A DNA stretch of 64,000 nt from Lagopus muta (lineage: Eukaryota > Chordata > Aves > Galliformes > Phasianidae), in the NCBI RefSeq assembly GCF_023343835.1, contig NC_064443.1, forward strand, positions 13,454,001 through 13,518,000, read 5' to 3'. Both the position numbers and the translations under genes were made by a program. Positions 34,700 to 44,000 of this stretch are shown here, one piece after another. The notes beneath the pieces are model-generated. The model was not told the origin of the DNA. It made no database searches and saw nothing but the letters and a program-made list of their open reading frames with translations. Within the stretch, counting starts at the first letter, position 1. Each line of letters starts with the position of its first letter.

Positions 34700-35060
34700 C
34701 ATGGAGACATGGAATGTATATTCCAGGTGCTTATTTACATTAGAGCAGAATTTCTTTTTCTTCTTCAGTATGTTTTTCAACTTTCTAATCACTTTGGTGG
34801 TTTTCTGATGGACCTCATCCAGTTTTTTAACACCTTTCTTGAACTGGCCCAGGCTTTCAGCTTCCAATCTCTGTACAGTGACGCTTTCTTCCAGTGCATC
34901 TGTTATCCAAGATTCATGTAGTGTGCGCCTCATGTGGTGAGGATGCATTTAGTCCCATCATCCAGATGGTCTAGTGAACAGGATTGGGCCCACTGTTGAT
35001 CCCCAACGACCTCCATTTCTGACTGGCTGCCGCTTTGACGGTGAGCACAGCAGTTTAGCC
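34700..35060 (-). mobile_element. Degenerate CR1 LINE reverse-transcriptase fragment
   Basis: Read on the minus strand, 34976-35020 gives GGRWGSTVGPILF, matching the conserved GxPQGSxLGPILF block of CR1 reverse transcriptase. It is followed, after a frame change, by LDDGTKCILT, matching the LDDGI-CTLSK block. Further on, QFKKGVKKL and then LDEVHQKTTKVIRKLKN match the NKGKCKVL and ERVQRRATKMIRGL blocks of the C-terminal part. Between these the spacing is shorter than in a complete element, so internal deletions and frameshifts are present. It lacks a 3' tail. This is an old, dead ORF2 piece. Confidence 0.72.
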
Positions 35061-38000
35061 TGTTTGCCACCATGGCCCACGGCCTTTTGAGCTAACGCTT
35101 AGCACCCATAGGTATGATTTGTATACCTGCCCATGTCCAGCTGGTGTGATTTTTCTGTTGCTAACACGTTGCACACGTTGTCAGTGTGGGTTGCGTCAGT
35201 GAGCAGAAATGAAATTTCTGAAGAATGGTGCAAATTCAAATTTTCCTGTGTGTGAGTGCTCAGGATCCTTGACGTGATGGTGGTCAGCATGGCAAACTTC
35301 TAACCGTACGAGCATTCGGGCACTCACATCAGAGACACACAACTGAACTGTGGTCTCAGGGAGCTCTCAAGTTGTGTGGGCTGTGCATGGACCCAGAGTC
35401 CACGGATTACCACAGAGCCATGGACAAGCTGGCAAGAAACCAGTCAGGATTTTGAAACCTTGCCTAGTAGGTAGGTTGTGTCTGACGATTGTTGATATCA
35501 AAGTATTCCCCTTAAGTGCTTTGATTTCAACAGATGGAAATTCGGCCCAAATATTTTGTTACAGTTAATCTGAGTAGCAGCATATTATAATCACTTTAAG
35601 TTGTAATATCATATCAGCTGTGTATAAGGTCATACCCATTTCTTATTCCTTTGATTAAAGTTATTCATCTGTGTAGCCAGATTGCCAAGATTGTTTTAAC
35701 ATTTCCAAATTCAAAAGATGAATTCAATACCACATCTAAAATAAATAAAGATTAGTTTGATTTCCAAGTCATTAACTGAAGTATAATGCGTAGTTTTACC
35801 TACTGACATTTAAAATTTGCAAATGTTGTGTTACTAGTCTGTATTTTCTCTATTAAATTCTCTGCAAGAACTGAGAGTATTTTATAAGGCAGATGCTGTG
35901 TATTTTATAAGATGTGGCAGTGGCATACATTTATCATCTGGATATTAAAATGTTACATTATTTTAATATAACAGTGTAGTCACTGTGAAGTTTAAATCAA
36001 TATGTGAGGGCATCCGCTGTGTTCTCATCCGATTCTCAGATTTGCTTACAGTTATTAGGCTCCATTCCCTGAGTGATTCTTCTCAGAAAAAGATACTTCA
36101 AGTTAGTTTTCTCATCTGAACAATATAATTTTTTCTTTCCTGGTACAGGTGGTTTGTAGTAAACATCCACAGTAATTTCACTTTCCACTATTTAAAATAG
36201 CTCTATTCCAAAGCTTCTGAGCATCTTCAGCTCTCTTTGAAGTGTTACTCATAAATAAAATTATACTATTTCCAGGATGTGTGAGAAAAGGATAATAGGT
36301 TGTCATGGTTTGATGTTTCACTTTTTATTGTGTGCTGCTCGTGGTTGTTATTCTGAGGGATCACAGTCCTGTGTATGAAGGGAGAAGTCGCTTGATTTCA
36401 CTGGAGGTGAGTGAGCTACAGATTACCATAATGCATTTAGTTGTATTAACATTTTCCTACGGTGGAGCTTAAATGAAATGATCTGTTTTGTTAGTCTGGA
36501 TAGTTCTCTCATCACCTGGACATGCTGATTTATATGAACTTTTTATCTCTTGCCTTTCTACTTGCCCAATTATATTCTTCTACTACTCATAGTGCAGACA
36601 TACTTTAAAATGCACAAAATCTGCTCCTAGTTCTGCTGCTGTCAGCAGGAGCTGACACGAGGGTCGGGATTTCGCTTCTCTGTGTCACCTCCTCCAGTTG
36701 TCATTTCAGCCTGACTCTCATCTACAAACAGCTCTTTGTAATAATATTTTTCTTTTTCCTGATTGCTTCAAACCCTTTGGTTACAGTTAACTTACTTGAT
36801 TTCCTTCTGTGCCCCGATGCCCCTCACTTCTTTTCCTCAAGAGGCTATTTGGTGAACGTGCTATTTTCTTTTCTTCTCAGTATTGATGACACGATGCCCT
36901 CATAGGTTCTTCTTTCTCTCCCTTCAACATTTTAATTCATACATCCTTTCACATTTGTTGTGGAAAATCACCAATGAGTAACATTGTACTTCTGCTCATA
37001 AGAGTTTAGCTGCAGATTCACTCTTCCTTTTCCATTCCAAATGAGAATGATCACATCTCAGGTCTTGTGTGGAGGTTGTCTCATAGATTCTAACTGAACA
37101 CCTGAGTGAGGTGTTCCCTGTTTGAACAGCTTTCCAGGACCACCTGGCAGAAGAATGAAACCTGTCAGTGCATGTGGGGAAATGCCTGCAGTGTCATGAC
37201 ACAGCGTAGCCTTCCTCAGTTTTCAGCAGTTGTTTGCTGTTGGTAAGCACGCTTTTAGTTGAAGCATTACCAACCATGCTTAATATATTGCTGAATCTGT
37301 TCAGTGAGCTTTGAATCTGCATTATCCCCTTTTCTGTGTGTTTTGTTTTCCTGACTCCATTCTTTCTTTCCATTTACAGGCTGCGTTGTATTTTTGTTTG
37401 TTTATCTTCACCCCACTACTTGGCTGTCTTCTCCGCATGAGCTGCTACTTTCTGCTGTTCTCCTGCCTCACGTTTCCTTTTCCACTTAATGTCTTTGAGC
37501 TGAACTTATTCCTCCATGTTTTGTTTTTTTCTCTCAGTTCTTCATATGTGTGTTGTTGTTCAGTCACAATCCCATTCCCAACATCACTTCTTGGACTGTT
37601 TTGCTCCCTCCCTTAAGCCCTTTGAATCGACAGTGTTTCTGGACAACTTTTTGCTCTCTTAAAGGAGCATGGGCTTCTTGGCAGCTTTTCCCACTGGAGT
37701 GTACTGCCTGATCTTGACCTGATTCATCGCTCTTAATTCTGGACACCTAAGAAGCACTTAATTTAGTTGCATGGTCATCCTTGACTTTGTGGTTAGTGAG
37801 AAGAAAACGGCTTCTTCAAAAGCTTTTTTGGACCAGGAGGGACCAAACTGATCTCAAAAGCTTCCTTGGCTCTCCTGATTGCCCAGCTGTGAATGACTGT
37901 ACTTCCAACCAGGGTGTGTCAGATTCCCAATAGCCATCTCTGTTCAAAGTATACAGCTTATATACATGTTTTCAGTTCTGACCTTCTAACGGGATGGCTT

Positions 38001-39314
38001 TTCAGGGCTTTGCCTCTTTTCCTCTAAAATCATCAGCACAACCATGCATGGTGCTTTGGAAATGGTTTAAGAGAATTGAACTCGTGTGCTTAAAAATAAA
38101 AACAGAAACAACCTGGTCACATCTTCAGCATAGTGAGTTTGTGGGAGAGAATATTCCTCCTCTCTGACTAATCAGTCCTGTGCACTGAACTGATCAACCC
38201 ATCTTTCTGCTGCCGCTTTCCTCCCTCTGCTGGAACACTGATGTATTCATGGCATAGTGGGAAAAATTGTTACTAGAGGAAGGAAGCTTACTAAGGGAGG
38301 CCAGACCACAAAATTAGATCTGGAGTGGGAATGTATAGGAACAAAGCTATGGAAGAGAGAGGGGAAAAATCACAACAGGCTTGAAAGAGCAAAAAACAGC
38401 AAGGAGGAGGCAGTGGGAGATGGATGAAGTAAAGTAATTATATTTACTTGTTTGGCACTTTTAAAGCTAGAGCCACTTCTGAGTAACTTGATGAGTGTTC
38501 ATGCTAGAACCTGAATAGCTGGCAATAAATTAGCTCATTAAGGTACTTACCTAATCAAAGGCAACTTTATCAAATTAAGCCATTCTACCTTGATGTAATT
38601 CTTCATATATAGCATAACATACATAACATAAATGTTACTTCAGTAACATTTAAAGGAAAGAGTTGTAATGTATGAACAGTAATTCAGTGTCAGTGTAAAA
38701 TCTGTTGCTGCTGAAAGGCAGGTGGTGGTGTGCTCTGTATGGACACCCATCACTATTTGCTGTAGGATGAATGGAAAACAAATAACAATAGTAAAATTCT
38801 TTGTGAATTTCATGGGCCCTGCCATCAGTCTTTCAAACTGCAGCAGGGACAGCTAGCTGACAGCTTCCTTCAGGACAAAGCAGAGATGTATGAGCACAGA
38901 TTGTGAAATCAGAACATCTGACAATGAGGGTATAACTGTCTGTAACACACCTTGTTCTATGGCTGGAGTCTGAGTTCATCTGTGGGTGTTTGTGGAGCAC
39001 AGAATCAATCAGTAATTGATTCATCTCCTGTCTGGCTGGCTTTTACAGCACAAAATTAGTTGAACTTCTGTTCAGGAATTCAGGATTGCTTTAACACCTG
39101 ACTGACATCTCCCACTGATGTGTTTAGTTTTAATTGTAAGTCGTTATTTATATTATCAAACACACTCTTTGATCATTAATAAAGGAATAACGCCCCTCAT
39201 TCTTCAGTTATCTTTCAACTCTGGTCCCTTAAGCGCTTTGTCCTCATATGTGGCCATGAAGTGGAAGGAGATTCCACTGTTCTGGGAAATGGCAGTTCAG
39301 TTAAAGGCATCGAA

Positions 39315-39612
39315 CTGATCGACCCGGGATCAGGGCCCAGCTCCAGGAGCTGATGGATCACTTCACCTGGCTGTGGTGCTAATCACTGGGCTATCTTTAT
39401 CTAAATCTTACGGTGTTTGCCTTTTAAGTTGCCTTTTCTTAGGCAGTTCGAGTGATCAATAAGGGAGAAAAAACTCCCTTACAGTGCCGTGTAACATTGT
39501 AATACAGAACAGCCTGAGTTTGACAGACAGTGATCAGTGGGCTGGAACGCCGAAACCGTGCTTATAATTGCAGCCCATCCTGCAATTACAATCACATCCT
39601 GATGTGATTGTA
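39315..39612. repeat. Cluster of inverted repeats at the edge of CpG island 2
   Basis: Five inverted repeats lie within 300 bp: CTGATC/GATCAG at 39315-39333 (7-nt spacer); CAGCTCC/GGAGCTG at 39338-39352 (1-nt spacer); TAAGGGAG/CTCCCTTA at 39460-39481 (A6 spacer); TAATTGCA/TGCAATTA at 39565-39588 (8-nt spacer); and TACAATCACATC/GATGTGATTGTA at 39587-39612 (2-nt spacer). The last has 12-bp perfect arms. The fourth and fifth share a TA. The arms are exact; any function is unknown. Confidence 0.75.
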
Positions 39613-40618
39613 CACAGCAAATTTTACACTCCTACATTTGGAAAGGAGTACCGATAGCCTTTAAGCTCCGTGCTTTTGGGGCTGTGTTTCCACGAAGGAG
39701 ATAATGGAGCGTGAACCAAGCCCGGCAGGGCCGGGCCGGAGCAGCCCAACGGCTTTGTTGGGCGTTGAGGTTTTACTGCGAGGGCGCGGAGCGGGCGGCT
39801 CCGGGGGGATCGCTGCTGAGACAGCGGCCGGTCGGAAAGAGAATCTCACAGCGAGAAGCCTGGCGTCGGAATTAGTTTATTAGAGAACTCCATAGCTTCG
39901 TTATTAACAGTTAAGGGGAGCGAACGCGTCTTTCAAATACTTTCAGTTTCAGGGAGCTCGCCGAGCGCTCGTCACTTGTAGCGCCTATCTCAGGGCACGG
40001 GCAGCAGCCCTGCGAGCCGGAACAGCGCTTCTGTGCGGAAGTCAGCACGGAAAGCCAAACCGGGGCGAGGAAGGGGAAACCGCCGCGTTCAAACGGCCCG
40101 CGCCGGCAGCGCCCGTAACGGCCGCGCGGGAGCCGCTGCCCGGTCCTGTGCCGTGCCGTACCGCCGATCGCCACTCGCGACCCTCCGGCCCCGAAGCGCT
40201 GCCCGGCGAGGGGCCGCCTCCAGCACGGCGCAGGTCCCGGGGCGGGGGCGCGTTTCCTGCTTGCCGTTCGCCGCTGCCCCGCCGCTCGCCGACGGGCTTT
40301 AAGGAGGCCCGGAGGGGCGGGGCGGGGAGACCGGCCCAGCCCCGTGCCCGCCCCTCGGCCCGGGACGGCGGCGGGAGGGAGGCCGGGCGGGGTTGTGATG
40401 CGGCCGTTGTTTTTGTAGGGTCGCGGGTCGTGCTGCGGAGAGGGAAAGGCGGCCCATGGAGCCGGGGAGCGCCTGGCGGGCGGCGTAGCCCGGCCCCCGC
40501 CGCTTTGTTAGCGCAAACACACAAACGCGCCCAAACGCGCCTCACCTGGGCGGCGAAGAGGAGGGAGCGCTCCCATACATAATGGGCACTCGGCTCCTGC
40601 CCCCCGGGCCGCCGCGGA

Positions 40619-40625
40619 GGTGAGT
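40619..40625 (+). promoter_or_regulatory. ATXN7: Strong splice donor of a possible alternative ATXN7 first exon
   Basis: CGCGGAG|gtgagt is a near-perfect donor, 155 bp upstream of the acceptor of the coding exon (GTAG at 40771-40774). A transcript that begins in this CpG island could therefore carry an untranslated exon ending at 40619 and splice to 40775. This is suggestive, not shown. Confidence 0.4.
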
Positions 40626-40709
40626 CGAAGCCGCCCCCGGGCTCGCAGGCTCCCGAGAGGAAAGGCAGAGCCGGCGGGGAAGGAGGGGGCGGGCGCGGGG
40701 CTGACAGCG

Positions 40710-40747
40710 GCGCGGCGCCACCTTAAGCGCGGCGCCACCTTAAGCGC
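40710..40747. repeat. 17-bp perfect tandem duplication with CTCF-core-like sequence
   Basis: The unit gcggcgccaccttaagc occurs at 40712-40728 and again at 40729-40745, with the period extending two bases on each side. On the minus strand each copy reads AAGGTGGCGCC, containing AGGTGGCGC, which equals the 9-base right-hand core of the CTCF consensus; the left-hand half does not match. It lies about 40-75 bp upstream of the ATXN7 start codon, just before the exon's splice acceptor. Confidence 0.7.
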
Positions 40748-40774
40748 CCGCTGACTTTTCTCGTTACATTGTAG

Positions 40775-41035
40775 CAGCGGAAAGAATGTCGGCGCGGGCC
40801 GCGGGTGACGTCAGAAGGGAGCAGCGCAGAGCGGCGGCGGCCAGGCAGCGGCAGCGGCGGCCCCGGCACGGCGAGGGAGGCGCAGGCGGAGGAGGCGGGA
40901 GCGGCGCCGGCCCCGCCGCCACCGCAGCGGCAATGGCGGCCGTCGGGGAGCGCAGGTCCCTGCCCAGCCCCGAGGCGATGCTGGGGCAGCCCTGGAGCCA
41001 CTGGGTCGACGCCGCTAAACTTCACGGGAACGACG
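40775..41035 (+). CDS. ATXN7: ATXN7 coding exon 1 (residues 1-83), no polyglutamine
   Basis: The acceptor ttttctcgttacattgtag ends at 40774; 11 untranslated bases precede the ATG at 40786. It codes for residues 1-83 plus one base of glycine 84, and the donor is gtgagc. Residues 16-50 are alanine, arginine and glycine rich ([37 protein letters not shown]). From residue 50 ([19 protein letters not shown]) conservation with mammals is high. The -3 position of the ATG is A, an adequate context. The start of coding is 40786. Confidence 0.95.
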
Positions 41036-44000
41036 GTGAGCGGACGACCGGCCCCCCCGCGAGCCGCCCTTCTACCGGTGGGAGGGCCCGGGAGGAGGCG
41101 ATCTCCCCTCTATTATCCCCCCGCTCTCTAATCCGGGGCCCGACCTCTGGGGGAGCCCGAGTGCAGCCCGGGCCGGGGGCAGCAGGTGGGCAGTCCCCTC
41201 CTTCCCGCTCCCCCTGCCGGGCGCGGTGCTGCTGAGCATCTCCGAGCGGCGCTGCCCCCCGGGAGGGTCCGCGTCCGGAGCCGGGGCTGTGCCGGGTGGG
41301 CGTGCGCTGAGCTCTGGGCGCTGAGCTCCGGGCGCTTTCTGTTTCAGGAACTGCACTAGAAGAAAGTTTCAAGGAATACGGGAAAAATCGAGAAGCGATG
41401 CGACTCTGCCGAGAAGGTGAGTGCGATTGGTTCGTGGGGGAAAGTACCCGGAGAAGTTTCCCGGCTTGGAAGTGGGTACCGACGGGCTCGCACGGGAAGG
41501 AGATGGGGAAACTCTGCTTCCATCCAACCGCTTTGCTTTGGGACCTGCGGCCTGTCAGCAGGCGATGCCATCAGCGTTGTCATTAAATAATATCTAATCA
41601 CAGCTGCGAGGTTAAGTACAGGTTACTTATTGTATTGACTTTACTGTGTTTCTAGTGGGATTTTCTCTGGTCCTAAGTAATCTTCAGGAAGCTGCGTGAC
41701 AGCGCTGCTAAGATCTCTTCTGAGCCAGGACGTTTGCATTCGGATCATAATCTGTGTGGTGCTCGGACGCTGCTCGCCCTGTCATGTCAGCGAGTTGTGT
41801 TTATTTCTCAGTGCTCAGTGAGAGTGACCTTTCACCTGTGATTAGCAAAAGCTCAGGAAGGGCCCTGTTGGTTTCTAAAGCAGCAGCGCTGCTTGGAGTT
41901 GTAACCAAATGACAGATGACACCTATAGGTTGCCGGTAACTTTGTGACAGGCAGTGGGAGAACAGTAAAAAGCCTGAATGCTGATGTTCAGTTCTTTCTC
42001 TCTCTTTTTTTATTTATTTTTTTTTTCTTTCCGACTTCCAAATTTGCTTTGTAATAGAGAAACATTCTCAAGCTGTATGATTGTTAGCACAAATTCACTT
42101 AATGAGAAGTATATGTCGTGGAATAAATGCCAGATCAGTTGCACGTGAGTCACTTATTTGACATTGTTAGGAATGGAAGTTTTATCAACTTTGTTTACAG
42201 TCAGAAAAAACAGAGCGTGTAGGGAGCTCAGGAGATGATCTGATTCAGCACTTCTGCTTGGGAGCTGCAAACAGCAAAGGAGAATTGAAACGCGTTGGCA
42301 TAGACTTAATAAAGTTGGGAGGGAGTGATCTATACTGAGGCTGAGTGAAAATGTCTATTTATTGTCAAATTCCTCTGTTGCTCACATTTAGGGAAAAAAT
42401 GATTTGTAGGACCACATTCAGTGAGCACTGGGCTGTAAGAGAGATGTGATAGAACACCATGCTGAGATATTCAAACTTGTTTTGCTGTCTCTCAGTTGTG
42501 TCTGTAAGTTCTCAGGTGTTTCATTACTTCATTGCTGAGTTCCAGTCTAATAATATTTGTGTTGGATATTTCATTTATTTTTCTGAGTAGGCAGATAATT
42601 TAAGTGTTAAAACAGCCTTTATAACAGTAAGTACGTGTTATCCTAGTAAAGATTTTGTTAAGAAGGATTTTCAAACATTTTTTCTTATTTCTACCTCTTA
42701 AAATAGGAGCATCTAAGGTTTCCAGATTTTAATGATTAGCTGGCAGGGTGATGAATAATCTTTGGGTTGTTTTTGTTTTTTTTATTTCCCTTCTATAAAG
42801 AGATCATGAAACTGTTTTTTGCATAGTCTGACTGAGACACAACTTCTCTTCTCTGAATTCAACCATGAGAATGACTTGTAGGGTTATGGTTTGAAGGAAG
42901 GAAAATTAAACAAAAAAAAAAACCTTCAAGAATTCAATCTGAAACTCAGTTGCTGTATCAGGCTTTCAAATGTCTTTTTATTTTGATGGTATCGTGACGT
43001 GTGAATGAGGCGCTGACTTGGCTTACACGTATAGCTGGTCTGCAAGGAACTCTGCCTACAAAGCAGAGCAAAAGATAAAGTTGTACTAATTAGATTTGCA
43101 CTGAAAGGACATGGGGATCAGCAAAACACACCAGCATGTGTGTGTGTTGTGTTAATCAAATCAGGTTTTGAGAACGCTGTAAATGGTTCCTTTACCCAGG
43201 AAGAATTTTGTATTGAAAATGGAGAAGCAAACGTTTGTTAAGCAATTGGACTGCCTGAACAATGGACTTTAACCTGGAAAATATTAAACAAATTAAAAAT
43301 TCTGTCAAACCCAATTCTAACCCCAAGATTTTTGTCACACTGCACAGTATTTGAATAAGGTTAAATACACAACTCACTGTGCAGAGAAAGTTCTTCCATC
43401 TCAGGTTGGGAGTTGAGTCAGAGGCCCAACTTGACAAAGGATTTCAAGGTTATTTAGGTTAATTTAACCTTGTATTGCAACTCTTCCAGTTTGCATAAAG
43501 GAATTAAATATTCATGGCCTGGAGAGGGAGAGAAGAAGGGAACATGGCTTTACAGTCCACTTAGTCTAACTGGTTTCAAAACCAAGAGCTGTTTCTTGTA
43601 TTTAAGAATTGTCAACTTTCAGATCAGGCTCCAGCCAGTCCGTGGACCCACTGAGTTAGAGTTGCTTCCTTTTCCACGTGCTCTTTTTTTGCTCTTAGTC
43701 TTCTGTTGGGAATTAGCTTCAGCATTGCTGTGCCCGATGGTGAGAAATGAGTGTCAGGCTTTTAAGCAGCAATGTCTGGATCTCCTGAATGAAGAGTGAG
43801 TGTTCTCATTGTCGTAATGCTGTATTAAAAAGAGGGTTAAGGTTACCAGCTTCTCCTTTTGTTATGCTTAAAGGAAAAGAATGATGCCTGTTACTCTTTT
43901 AAAGAAATGAAAGACGTAACTGTGTTATTCCAGAACAGCATCTGCAAACTTAGAAGAGGTGCAGGATTTTAGGAGCACGTTTGTTACTGGAATTTCCTAT

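Larger units (their letters stand above)
17681..39689. other. 22-kb region between the two CpG islands, probably ATXN7 5' intron
   Basis: No recognised coding exon lies here on either strand. The DNA is AT-rich, poor in interspersed repeats (one degenerate CR1 near 34.9 kb), with several homopolymer-rich tracts. Candidate items listed separately are an untranslated exon at 33.07-33.17 kb and an inverted-repeat cluster at 39.3-39.6 kb. Open frames of 60-113 codons (for example at 23.8, 24.7 and 34.3 kb) match nothing I know. Confidence 0.6.
39690..41340. promoter_or_regulatory. ATXN7: Second CpG island covering ATXN7 coding exons 1-2, likely internal promoter
   Basis: About 1.65 kb of CpG-dense sequence contains repeated GC boxes (for example 'ggggcggggcgggg' near 40315 and 'gggggcgggcg' near 40686). 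It spans the first ATXN7 coding exon and reaches almost to the second. In humans this part of ATXN7 has an alternative sense promoter and a CTCF-dependent antisense transcript (SCAANT1); whether the bird has either cannot be read from DNA alone. Long open frames on both strands inside it are compositional shadows. Confidence 0.75.

Noticed and set aside
41176-41200. CTCF-like site gcagcaggtgggcag in ATXN7 intron 1
   Set aside because: One extra G breaks the consensus spacing in the core, so it is a poorer match than the duplicated core at 40710-40747.
40033-41372. Open frames of 100-167 codons on both strands in the second CpG island
   Set aside because: Same compositional effect. Only the frame beginning at 40786 shows homology, and it is correctly ended by the splice donor at 41036, not by its read-through stop at 41235.
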